Assembly: GCA_946187475.1 (NCBI GenBank)
Contig: CAMHRJ010000029.1
Span: forward strand, 1 to 13,729
Origin: an uncultured Clostridia bacterium
Lineage (GTDB): Bacteria; Bacillota; Clostridia; Oscillospirales; Oscillospiraceae
Reading direction: 5' to 3'
DNA: 13,729 nt
Under the pieces are notes generated by a model. That model saw nothing but the letters and a program-made list of their open reading frames with translations, did no database searches and had not been told where the DNA came from. Position numbers and translations under genes: made by a program. Positions 1 to 7,286 of the stretch are shown here, piece by piece; position 1 is the first letter of the stretch; every line of letters begins with the position of its first letter.

Positions 1-1243
1 CCGTGATCATGACGCCGGTGTTCTTTTCCTTCTTGGCGAAGCGATAGGCTGCGGCGGAGGTATAGCCATAGCCGATGGCGGCGCCGATGGAGGACATGTC
101 CACGATCCAGCCCAGGGCCGTGCGGCCGAAGAAGGGCGCGATGACCGAGATCGCCAGCACGAAGAGGATGGCATTGGCGGGGGTGTTGTACTTGGGATGG
201 AGCTTGCCGAACCAGCCGGGGAGGACGTTCTCTCTGGACATGGAGAACAGCAGGCGGCTGGTGGCCATGTAAAAGCCGATGATGCCGGAGAGGATGGCGC
301 CGGCCACGGCCAGACCCAGGAAGATCAGGCCCCAGCTGCCCAGCAGGGTGTGAGCCGCGTGGAAGGTGGGCAGGGAGATCAGCCCGTCCAAATTGCCCAT
401 ATCGTCGATGTAGGCCTGCCAGGTGGGATAGCCGTCCGGCACCACCATGGCGGTCACGGTGTTCAAAACCACATACACCGCCGCGCCGAAGAGGATGGAC
501 AGGATCATGATGACCTTGGTCTTCCGGGGGGTAAAGTCAAACTCCTCCGCCGCCTGGGGGATGGTGTCGAAGCCCACGAAGGCCCAGGGGGCCACGGCGA
601 TGACCGCGAGGACGCCCGCCACCTTGGAGCCGCCCTCGGGGAAGGCGGGGGTCAGGTTCTGGAAGCTGGCCTTGGAGCTCACCAGAGCCGCCACGGCCAC
701 GATGACCACGCCGCCCACCAGCACGAAGACCAGGCCGGTCTGGAAGACACCGGCGAATTTGACGCCCCGAATGCTCAGCACCGCGAAAAGGATCAACGCC
801 GCCAGAGCCAGCAGGATCTCGCCCAGATAGACGTCATAGCCGGCCACCGAATAGTGGAAGCCCACCTGGAAGACGTTGTTCAGCAGGTTCCGGCCGATCA
901 GGGCCAGTGCCGTGCCGTTCAGGGGCACGATGGCCAGATAGGACAGGCCCAAAAACCAGGAGCAGAGGAACGCGTGGTTCATGCCGAAGGCCTGCTGGGC
1001 GTAGGTGAACTCGCCGCCGGCCACGGGGTAGCGGTTGATCATGAAGTTGTAGTTCATGGCGATGATGATCATGATCACCGCGGCAAGGCCCATGGCGATG
1101 GCGGTGCCCAGCGGGCCCGCCTGTCCCAGGAAGGTGTTGCCGGGCATGACGAAGGCGCCCCAGCCGATGATGCAGCCCAGGGCAAGGGACCAAACGTTTA
1201 CGGGGGATAAGTTTCGCGACAGTTGGGCATTCTTGTTTTCCAT
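1..1243 (-). CDS. APC-family amino acid permease (3' end outside window)
   Basis: A polytopic inner-membrane transporter that probably imports an amino acid or amine with a cation. The frame is open from ATG at 1243 to the window edge, giving 414 residues; the C-terminus is missing. AAGGAG lies about 10 bases upstream of the ATG, which supports this start. Residues 14-35 (NVWSLALGCIIGWGAFVMPG) form the first membrane helix with the glycine-rich APC motif (GxxIGxGxF-like). At least nine more hydrophobic segments alternate with short charged loops, and a Gly-Phe-Asp-Thr-Ile-Pro segment in the middle is typical of the superfamily. Substrate cannot be read from the sequence. It lies 74 bases downstream of the MurF-like gene on the same strand with no clear U-tract terminator between, so co-transcription is possible. 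Family call is firm; substrate is unknown. Confidence 0.88.
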   Translation of the reverse strand, partial: MENKNAQLSRNLSPVNVWSLALGCIIGWGAFVMPGNTFLGQAGPLGTAIAMGLAAVIMIIIAMNYNFMINRYPVAGGEFTYAQQAFGMNHAFLCSWFLGLSYLAIVPLNGTALALIGRNLLNNVFQVGFHYSVAGYDVYLGEILLALAALILFAVLSIRGVKFAGVFQTGLVFVLVGGVVIVAVAALVSSKASFQNLTPAFPEGGSKVAGVLAVIAVAPWAFVGFDTIPQAAEEFDFTPRKTKVIMILSILFGAAVYVVLNTVTAMVVPDGYPTWQAYIDDMGNLDGLISLPTFHAAHTLLGSWGLIFLGLAVAGAILSGIIGFYMATSRLLFSMSRENVLPGWFGKLHPKYNTPANAILFVLAISVIAPFFGRTALGWIVDMSSIGAAIGYGYTSAAAYRFAKKEKNTGVMIT

Positions 1244-1283
1244 GCAAAAAACTCCTTTTTGTCTGTTCGGCTTTATCCTGCGT

Positions 1284-1315
1284 CCTGCTCCGGTCGGCGC
1301 ACACCGCCGGGCAGG
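1284..1315 (-). other. imperfect hairpin between ligase and permease genes
   Basis: The 74-base gap holds outer arms CCTGC (1284-1288) and GCAGG (1311-1315) around an inner stem CGGCG/CGCCG. No U-run follows on the minus strand, so it does not look like an intrinsic terminator. It may be an mRNA-stability or partial attenuation structure, or chance in GC-rich DNA. Confidence 0.3.
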
Positions 1316-1317
1316 GG

Positions 1318-3594
1318 TTATCCGTTCGTCAGCACCACCGTTTTCCCGTGATCTCTGGCCCACTGCTCGGCATAGGAGCCTGCCGGGCAGTGGAAGACCG
1401 CCCGGGTGTCCGCGTCAAAGGCGGTATCGCCGATGGTTTTCAGTGTTTCGGGCAGAATCACCTGCTTCAGGCTTCCGCATTCCAGGAAGGCTCCGTCGCA
1501 GATGGTGCCGCAGCCCAGGGAGAGGTCCACCGTCTCCAGCGCAGCGCAGCCCCGGAAGGCGTCGTTGCTGATGTACCGCAGGGACGCGGGGAACGCGATC
1601 TGCTTCAGGGCGGCGCAGCTTTGGAATGCGCCGCTGGAAATGCTCATCAGCCTGGGCGGGAGGGCGATCTCCTCCAGCGCCGCGCCCCGGAAGGCGCCTC
1701 TGCCCACGCAGCGCACCGGCAGATCGTTCACGCGCTCCGGAAGGGCCATCGACGCTTCCGTCAGGTTCCCGCTCAGCAGCAGGCAGCCGTAATCCTCGAT
1801 GCATTTATAGCGCGCCGCCCCCTCGCGCTGGACGTGGGCGTTTTGCGTCAGCTCGTCATAGCAGTAGAAATCCGTGCCGTAGAGATCGTCCAGCACCCAC
1901 TGCATGGCGTATTTGTGGCTGGCCTTGAACAGAATCAGGCCCGCAGAATCCGCTTCCTCCCGCAGCCACTGCTCCAGGGTCCGGCGGTCCGTCGTATGGC
2001 TGCAGTTCACGCCGCCGTCAGCGGCCTCCTCCATGGCGGCCTCCGACTCCGGACCATAGAAAAACACCTCGTCGGCGGTGTTCATCCGGGCGATCATGCG
2101 GCCGATCTCCCGGTGCTTCTGCTCCGACTCCGCACCCAGATCGGGCACGTCGCTGAGGACGGCGATCTTTTTGGCCCCCTCAGGGACGCTGATGGAGTCG
2201 AGGACCTTCATGGCGGTCTCCATGGATTCCATGGTGACGCTGTAGCAGTCGATGTACACATGCTGGCCCGAGAGCCAGACCAGATTCTGGCGCACGCCCT
2301 TGGACCGGTAGGCCGCCAGTGCCCGGGCGATGGCCTTTCGGGACATGCCCATCTGCCGTCCCACCGCAAAGGCGCTGAGGGCGTTATAGACATTGTGCGT
2401 GCCGCAGACATGGAGCGTCACCGGCGTGCGAACGCCGTCGGCGTTGTTCTCCACCACGTCGAAGGAGAGCGTGCCGTCCCGCTCCACCACGTTTTCGCTG
2501 ACGATGTCCGCCGTGGAATCCTCCATGGCGCAGCGGATGACCGGGTGCAGATACTGGATCTTCCGCAGGCCGGGGTCGTCCCAGTTGACCACACCCACGG
2601 CGCCGGGAGCGGCGCCCCGGTCCAGAGAGAGTTTTTCATACATCAGCAGCTCCGGCTTGCCGCCGAACTTGCCGATGTGGCCGTGGCCCACGTTGGTGAC
2701 CACCCAGACGTCCGGGCGCAAAATCTTGGCCGTATTCTCCAGCTGGCCGAGACTGCCGCCGGAGCACTCCTGCACAAAGACCTTATGCTCCTTCTGGAGG
2801 TCAAAAACAAACTGGGCGATCTGGAAAACCGTATTCTGGTTGCCCTCGATTTTGTATATGTTCATGGCGCTGCGGAGCACGTCGCCCACCATCTCCGTGG
2901 TGGTGGTCTTTCCGATGCTGCCGGTGATGGCCACGGTCTTGCCCCGGAACTTGCGCTTGCGCAGGGCGGCCAGCTCCGTCACATAGCTTTTCAGATACGA
3001 ACGGGAGATGACGGGCAGCCCCGTCTCCAGCAGCGCATCATAGTACTTGGGCAGCGTGATGATGCAGGCGGGCTTGCGGCGCTGGATGCCCTCGATGGAA
3101 AAGCTGCTGTCGCGAATGCAGAAAAACACGTCTCCCTGCCGCACGCCGGAGAGGATGAAGGCGATCCGTCCGCTGATGTCCTCGTTGGGATCGAGACCGG
3201 TCTTTTCCAGCTCAGCCGCACTCAGCCGCAGGAACCGGAACAGGAGCTTCGGCGTAAGCTTTCCCGCCTGGATGGAGCGCATGCTGGTCCGCTGCCGCGG
3301 GGTATAAAAATACTCGCGGAAGGATTCCTCGTCCAGCGCGGCCTCGTCCCGGGCCAGAAGGGGCAGGGCGTTGATGATCTCCCCGTTCATCATCCGGCAG
3401 GCCCGGAGATACTTCTCCTCGTTCCAGAGCTTCTGGGCCACGATCTCATCATAGGACACGCCTCGCTCCTTGGCGATGATATAGAGCATGCAGTAAGCGT
3501 CATAGGCGGTCCAGCCTGCGGACTGCATGGCGGTGAGAATATTCCCCACGGAGGGGACCTGATAGGTTTTTTGATCTTTTTCAAACACTGGCAT
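1318..3594 (-). CDS. MurF-like Mur ligase with C-terminal BspA-type leucine-rich repeats
   Basis: 758 residues, predicted cytoplasmic: no signal peptide or membrane helix. The start at 3594 (MPVFEKDQ) follows GGAGGAGGAAAAGAAT; the frame is open further upstream but lacks a ribosome site there. Residues 1-110 are not recognised. About 138-200 resemble the MurF N-terminal domain (GDVFFCI). The Mur ATPase core follows: P-loop GSIGKTT at 225-231, TNVGHGHIGKFG at 300-311 with Lys321 near the place of the conserved AKxE lysine, and GTHNVYNALSAFAVG at 398-412. The C-terminal domain has IDCYSVTMESM at 448-458 (in place of MurF DxYNANPxSM) and SDVPDLGAES..H at 481-494 (in place of GDMLELG). Residues about 622-745 are four or five LRR_5/BspA repeats (GAFRG.AALEEIALPPRL). 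Family members join an amino acid or peptide to a carboxylate using ATP. The altered YNANP motif and the LRR tail argue against housekeeping MurF; the substrate is unknown. Confidence 0.85.
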   Translation of the reverse strand: MPVFEKDQKTYQVPSVGNILTAMQSAGWTAYDAYCMLYIIAKERGVSYDEIVAQKLWNEEKYLRACRMMNGEIINALPLLARDEAALDEESFREYFYTPRQRTSMRSIQAGKLTPKLLFRFLRLSAAELEKTGLDPNEDISGRIAFILSGVRQGDVFFCIRDSSFSIEGIQRRKPACIITLPKYYDALLETGLPVISRSYLKSYVTELAALRKRKFRGKTVAITGSIGKTTTTEMVGDVLRSAMNIYKIEGNQNTVFQIAQFVFDLQKEHKVFVQECSGGSLGQLENTAKILRPDVWVVTNVGHGHIGKFGGKPELLMYEKLSLDRGAAPGAVGVVNWDDPGLRKIQYLHPVIRCAMEDSTADIVSENVVERDGTLSFDVVENNADGVRTPVTLHVCGTHNVYNALSAFAVGRQMGMSRKAIARALAAYRSKGVRQNLVWLSGQHVYIDCYSVTMESMETAMKVLDSISVPEGAKKIAVLSDVPDLGAESEQKHREIGRMIARMNTADEVFFYGPESEAAMEEAADGGVNCSHTTDRRTLEQWLREEADSAGLILFKASHKYAMQWVLDDLYGTDFYCYDELTQNAHVQREGAARYKCIEDYGCLLLSGNLTEASMALPERVNDLPVRCVGRGAFRGAALEEIALPPRLMSISSGAFQSCAALKQIAFPASLRYISNDAFRGCAALETVDLSLGCGTICDGAFLECGSLKQVILPETLKTIGDTAFDADTRAVFHCPAGSYAEQWARDHGKTVVLTNG

Positions 3595-3675
3595 ATTCTT
3601 TTCCTCCTCCCGCTGGGGCGGCACGTTTCGGCCGGCGCGGGTTTTCCTTCCATCCTTTGCGCTTCGATTAAAAAA

Positions 3676-3704
3676 ATTATGAAGGATAGGACCCGTTTTG
3701 TCAA
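3676..3704 (-). promoter_or_regulatory. sigma-A promoter of the MurF-LRR gene
   Basis: On the minus strand a perfect -35 TTGACA (3699-3704) is separated by 17 bases from -10 CATAAT (3676-3681). Transcription would start near 3669, leaving a leader of about 75 bases before the ATG at 3594. It lies in the 144-base gap between the ceramidase stop and the ligase start, so the ligase gene can be expressed independently. Confidence 0.75.
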
Positions 3705-3718
3705 GCAAAACGAGTCCT
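3688..3718 (-). repeat. 31-base dyad overlapping the ligase promoter
   Basis: Arms AGGACCCGTTTTG (3688-3700) and CAAAACGAGTCCT (3706-3718) pair over 13 positions with one mismatch (a G-U wobble in the minus-strand RNA) around the loop TCAAG. It covers the -35 box and part of the spacer of the downstream promoter and lies 20 bases past the ceramidase stop at 3739. As RNA from the ceramidase it forms a strong hairpin. The nearest U-run on that strand (3676-3670) starts about 11 bases after the stem, so it is a weak or atypical terminator, an operator, or both. Confidence 0.6.
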
Positions 3719-3738
3719 GGGTTTCCTTTTTATTACAA

Positions 3739-6513
3739 TTATTCGCCCGCTGCCCGCCAGAGGAAGGTGACGATCTGGCCCCGGGTACAGGGGTCATCGG
3801 GGGAGAAGGCAGCGGCGGTGGTACCTTTGGTGACGCCGTTCTCCGCCGCCCAGAGCACCGCATCGGCGTAATACTGCCCGGCGGGGACGTCCGTGAAGGG
3901 ATTGCCGCCCTTTGGTGCAGGCATGTTTTCTGCCCGCCAGAGGAAGGTCACCACGTGGGCCCGGGTGCAGGGTTCCTCCGGGCTGAAGGTATCCGCGCCG
4001 GTGCCCTGGGTGACGCCGGCTTCCATCGCCCAGCGGACGGCCTTGGCGTAATAGGCGTCCGCCGCCACATCCCGGAAGGGATTGGCGCTGCTCTTCGGCT
4101 CCGGCTGGCCCATGGCCCGCCAGAGGAAGGTCACCACCTGGCCGCGGGTGCAGGTCTCCGAGGGCGCAAACCGGTCGGCGCTGACGCCCCGGGTGATCTG
4201 GGGGTCCTGGTTCACGGCCCAGAGCACCGCGTCGTAATAGTAGGCGTCCTCGGTCACGTCCCGGAAGGGATTGTTTGCCGCAGGCTTCGGTGTGGGCGGA
4301 ACGGTGGGCTCCGGCTCCGGTGTGCCCGCGTCCACGGTGAAGGGCGCGCTCTCCGCCGTGAAGGCCTTGTATTCCTTAAAACCGTTGCCGGGCCTGGGCG
4401 CTTCTTTCGCAATGCCGTGGTAGACCAGCCGATAGGTGCCGGAGGTAAGGTTCTCGTCCTTCAGCAGCCAGCCCAGGGTCACCGTCCAGCCGGTGGAAAT
4501 CAGGCCGTTCTTTTCGCAGTGGAAGGTGGTATAGGGGTCAGCGTCGGTGCGGCAGGTCTGCCACTGGCCGTCGGCCTGGCGCTGGACCTCCATGTAGGTG
4601 TAATCCCGGGGATTCACGCCGGAGAAGGTGGCCGTGACCCATTCGCCCGGGGTATAGACGGTCTTCTCCACGTCCGAAGTGACGGCGCCGTAGCCGCTGA
4701 GCTCCGCCGTGGGGTCGATGAGGGCGGCGGTGGTATAGAGCAGGCCGCTTTTCGGCTCGGTCTCCATGAGGGCTGCGCCCTTGTCCGCCTTTTGACCCGA
4801 GACGACGCCTTTTGCCAGCTTGTCCAGCTCCTGGGTCAGGGCAGCACCCGCCCAGGGGCCAAAGAGGTTCGTGGCGCCCTCGTAATGCTGGGCGGCGTAC
4901 TCCTCCCGGGTGGTGAGATACTGGCTGTAGGCGTTGGCGTGGGTTGCGAAGATCACCTTCTGCACCCCCGCTGCAGCCAGCGTCCGTTCCAATACGGCCC
5001 GGGTGCGGTTGCACTGCTCGAAGGTCAGCTCGAAGGGCACACCCACGATGGCGACGGCGCCCAGGCGCAGGATCTGCAGGGGCTGTGCCTTCTGCATGAG
5101 CTCGCCTGCGGCCAGGCAGACGACCTTTTCCATCTGTGCCTCGTCATAGGCGTCGGACTGGAGCACCTTCATGGCCGTGGGCCAGAGGGGCTGGAACAGG
5201 TTCTGCAGGCCATAGAGGTCGATCATCTTGAAATCGCAGGGGATGCGGTCGTAGCTTTGTGTCTTCTCGTTCCAGACGAACTGGTGGCGCACCGCGCCCT
5301 CCTCGGCGTTGTCCACGGGAGCGCCCTCCTCGTCGCCGGCGATGATGCCCGCGCCGATGCAGGGTTCGCTGGTCTTCACATACCCGGCGGAGAGATCGTC
5401 ATAGGGCATGTGGTATGCGCCCACGTAGGCCAGATCCACGGTGATATCGGAAAAATCCACCGCCGTATAGTTCACGGCGAAGCTGCCGGTGAGGGGAATG
5501 CGCTTCGCGCTGCGGAGCAGGTCCAGAGCGGCGTCCGCCTCCTGGCTGCCGCAGACGATCTGATTCTCGATGGCGTCCAGTGTGGGGTCCTGCTCGTCGG
5601 GGCGCAGAAAGGCGCCGTGGTAGTCCTGCTCGTTCACGGCGTTGGGGCTGGTGTCGCCGCTGTCCGCCTGGGCGAAGGCCGCCACGAAGTCACCGCCCAT
5701 CTCCTGCTCCAGACGCAGGGCGGCATAGCCCTTGTGGTCCGAGGCCACATAGCGGTTTTCAATGCTGTTGGAGGTGCCGTGGGAGCCGAAGAAGTTCAGG
5801 AAGCCCAGGTCCTTGCCCTGACTGTCCGTGAAAACCACGCCCGCCATCTCGTGGTTGTAGGCGTTTTGGGCGGCGGCAAGACCGGTCTCATAGGAAAAGC
5901 TGCCGTCGGCGTTCACGGCGCAGCCCAGGTCTCCGGCGTTGAAGTTCGCCAGAAAGGCGTCCGCCGACCGGTTGGAGGCTTGAATCTCCGTCTGGCCATA
6001 GACCAGCGAGGCCGTGCCGGCCACGCGGCTGTCCCAGGCCGCCTCGATGGCCGTCGTGATGCCCCGGACGATGACCCGGTAGCTGAGATCGTCATAGCCG
6101 GGCACGCCGTTGATGAGATCATACAGCGCGAACCAGGAGGTGTTGGAGGTGGAGGAATGGCAGTGGGTGGCGGTGAGCATCACGTTCTCCGCGGAAAACA
6201 TGGTGTACCCATCCGCGCTCAGGGCCGCCAGCACGCCGGGCTTGATGCTCTCGGTCATGTGCACCAGCTCCGCCGAGACGCAGACCATGGGGGTCCTGCC
6301 GTCGTCGATGACGAAGGCCCGGGCGTAAAGCCGGGTCAAAAGGCCCTCCATCAGGTCGCCCAGGGAGTTGTAGCCGGTGCTGATCTCCGTGATGGGGCCG
6401 GTGATGTCCGCCTTGGCCACGCCCACCTTCAGCGCCGGGTCGGCAGCCGAAGCCGGGGCGGCGAGACTGAGCGCCAGGGCCAGGCACAGCAGCAGGGTCA
6501 GCAGTCGTTTCAT
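3739..6513 (-). CDS. Secreted neutral ceramidase-like hydrolase with three SLH anchoring domains
   Basis: 924 residues. A signal peptide (MKRLL, hydrophobic core, cleavage after ASA at residue 23) sends it outside. Residues about 26-590 are the neutral/alkaline ceramidase domain, which cleaves the amide bond of ceramide to sphingosine and fatty acid. Visible motifs: THCHSS 116-121 and GSHGTSN 243-249 (zinc histidines), SGDTSPN 285-291 (the GDxSPN signature holding the catalytic serine of the family), VGVPFELT 490-497 (zinc glutamate place) and ANAYSQYLTTREEY..QHYEGA 526-546 (zinc tyrosine place). About 596-726 is the Ig-like C-terminal domain. A Pro/Glu/Thr linker (731-745) leads to SLH domains at about 747-800, 811-862 and 871-922, which bind secondary cell-wall polymer. 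GAAAGGAAT lies before the ATG at 6513. It has its own promoter. Substrate could be another N-acyl lipid; the ceramidase fold call is firm. Confidence 0.92.
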   Translation of the reverse strand: MKRLLTLLLCLALALSLAAPASAADPALKVGVAKADITGPITEISTGYNSLGDLMEGLLTRLYARAFVIDDGRTPMVCVSAELVHMTESIKPGVLAALSADGYTMFSAENVMLTATHCHSSTSNTSWFALYDLINGVPGYDDLSYRVIVRGITTAIEAAWDSRVAGTASLVYGQTEIQASNRSADAFLANFNAGDLGCAVNADGSFSYETGLAAAQNAYNHEMAGVVFTDSQGKDLGFLNFFGSHGTSNSIENRYVASDHKGYAALRLEQEMGGDFVAAFAQADSGDTSPNAVNEQDYHGAFLRPDEQDPTLDAIENQIVCGSQEADAALDLLRSAKRIPLTGSFAVNYTAVDFSDITVDLAYVGAYHMPYDDLSAGYVKTSEPCIGAGIIAGDEEGAPVDNAEEGAVRHQFVWNEKTQSYDRIPCDFKMIDLYGLQNLFQPLWPTAMKVLQSDAYDEAQMEKVVCLAAGELMQKAQPLQILRLGAVAIVGVPFELTFEQCNRTRAVLERTLAAAGVQKVIFATHANAYSQYLTTREEYAAQHYEGATNLFGPWAGAALTQELDKLAKGVVSGQKADKGAALMETEPKSGLLYTTAALIDPTAELSGYGAVTSDVEKTVYTPGEWVTATFSGVNPRDYTYMEVQRQADGQWQTCRTDADPYTTFHCEKNGLISTGWTVTLGWLLKDENLTSGTYRLVYHGIAKEAPRPGNGFKEYKAFTAESAPFTVDAGTPEPEPTVPPTPKPAANNPFRDVTEDAYYYDAVLWAVNQDPQITRGVSADRFAPSETCTRGQVVTFLWRAMGQPEPKSSANPFRDVAADAYYAKAVRWAMEAGVTQGTGADTFSPEEPCTRAHVVTFLWRAENMPAPKGGNPFTDVPAGQYYADAVLWAAENGVTKGTTAAAFSPDDPCTRGQIVTFLWRAAGE
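3742..4275 (-). repeat. Three tandem SLH-coding repeats
   Basis: The 17-base string GCCCGCCAGAGGAAGGT occurs at 3752, 3932 and 4115, a spacing of 180 and 183 bases. Each copy encodes the C-terminal TFLWRA segment of one SLH domain. The DNA similarity over each unit shows duplication with moderate drift. Confidence 0.85.
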
Positions 6514-6540
6514 GGTTCGATTCCTTTCTTCTTCCTCTAA

Positions 6541-6558
6541 AGTTCAATTTTTTGAACT
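6541..6558. promoter_or_regulatory. 18-base perfect palindrome at the ceramidase start site (candidate operator)
   Basis: AGTTCAA-TTTT-TTGAACT is a perfect inverted repeat with 7-base arms. It begins one base past the -10 box of the ceramidase promoter, so it covers the expected transcription start. That position suits a repressor operator; in the RNA it would be an AU-rich hairpin at the very 5' end. It lies 41 bases from the -35 box of the divergent sigma-factor promoter. Confidence 0.55.
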
Positions 6559-6587
6559 ATTATACCACGGAATCGTCCGGAGGGCAA
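6559..6587 (-). promoter_or_regulatory. sigma-A promoter of the ceramidase gene
   Basis: Minus-strand -35 TTGCCC (6582-6587), a 17-base spacer and a perfect -10 TATAAT (6559-6564). The predicted start is near 6552, giving a leader of about 40 bases to the ATG at 6513. Confidence 0.75.
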
Positions 6588-6598
6588 TGCGGAAAGAT

Positions 6599-6627
6599 TT
6601 GTAATCTCCACCCAGTCATGATAAAAT
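6599..6627 (+). promoter_or_regulatory. candidate promoter of the sigma/anti-sigma operon
   Basis: TTGTAA (6599-6604), a 17-base spacer, then TAAAAT (6622-6627). A second ATAAAAT lies exactly 30 bases on (6651-6657) without a good -35. No convincing ECF-type AAC/CGTC pair was seen by eye, so autoregulation by the encoded sigma factor is neither shown nor excluded. The rest of the 197-base divergent gap (6514-6710) holds the ceramidase promoter and the palindrome AACCGGTT at 6637-6644. Confidence 0.5.
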
Positions 6628-6710
6628 GAGAAAAAAACCGGTTCCCTGCAATAAAATCCCTCAGTCGTGCATTAACCCTATGAAACGGGCATTTGGACGG
6701 AGGAAGCGAA

Positions 6711-7286
6711 ATGCTGATTTATACTGCAGTCATAGAAGGCCCGGCCAAATGGTCGGCGCCGGCACTGGAGGAGGCGTGGTTCCCCTTGATCGCGGAGGGC
6801 GACGCCGCGGCTTTTCGCGCCCTTTATGCCCTGGCATCCGAGTCGATCTACGCCTTTGCCCTGTCCATCCTCCGTTCCCGGGAAGACGCCGAAGACGTAA
6901 TGCAGGACACCTTCCTGAAGATCCGCTCCGCCGCCCATCTCTACCGCCCCATGGGAAAGCCCATGGCCTGGATTCTGCGCATCACACGGAATCTCTGTCT
7001 CATGCACCTGCGGCAGCGAAAGCATCTGGCAGACGCTCCGCCGGAGGAGCTCTGCCCCGCCATAGACACCGATGAGATCGGCGATCTGGAGGATCGGCTC
7101 ACGCTGGAGACGGCCTTCCGGTGTCTGACGGAGCAGGAAGTGCAGATCGTGATGCTCCATGCGGTGTCCGGCATGAAGCACCAGGAGATCGCCGATCTGC
7201 TGGAGATGCCGCTCAGCACGGTGCTGTCGAAATATCACCGAAGCCTGCGCAGATTGCGCGCCCGACTGGAGGAACAGTTACGATGA
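6711..7286 (+). CDS. ECF-type RNA polymerase sigma factor
   Basis: 191 residues, the usual size for an extracytoplasmic-function sigma-70 factor, which directs RNA polymerase to stress- or envelope-response promoters. Region 2 spans about 33-101 (FRALYALASESIYAFA, DAEDVMQDTFLKI at 59-71, then PMAWILRITRNL). Region 4 spans about 127-186, with the helix-turn-helix MKHQEIADLLEMPLSTVLSKYHRSLRRLR. The start at 6711 is chosen because GGACGGAGGAAGCGAA precedes it; an in-frame ATG at 6693 lacks a site. The stop overlaps the next start in ATGA (7283-7286), the normal layout of a sigma/anti-sigma pair. It is RpoE/SigW-like rather than SigI-like, although its partner resembles RsgI. Confidence 0.92.
   Translation: MLIYTAVIEGPAKWSAPALEEAWFPLIAEGDAAAFRALYALASESIYAFALSILRSREDAEDVMQDTFLKIRSAAHLYRPMGKPMAWILRITRNLCLMHLRQRKHLADAPPEELCPAIDTDEIGDLEDRLTLETAFRCLTEQEVQIVMLHAVSGMKHQEIADLLEMPLSTVLSKYHRSLRRLRARLEEQLR

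Noticed and set aside
197..1210. A 337-codon plus-strand frame antisense to the permease
   Set aside because: His/Gly/Gln-rich shadow of a membrane protein gene; no recognisable domain.
834..1304. A 156-codon minus-strand frame starting upstream of the permease
   Set aside because: Out of frame with the permease, which has the ribosome site and the membrane helices.
1244..1317. Intrinsic terminator between the ligase and permease genes
   Set aside because: The stem is bulged and no U-run follows on the minus strand.
1348..6540. A 1730-codon open frame on the plus strand antisense to the ligase and ceramidase genes
   Set aside because: It runs antisense through two genes with clear domains, has low-complexity His/Gly/Val/Ala-rich content typical of GC-rich antisense frames, matches no family, and lacks a ribosome site.
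6628..6700. ECF-type autoregulatory promoter (AAC/CGTC) upstream of the sigma gene
   Set aside because: AAC and CGTG strings are present but spacing and context are weak; a sigma-A-like pair at 6599-6627 fits better.
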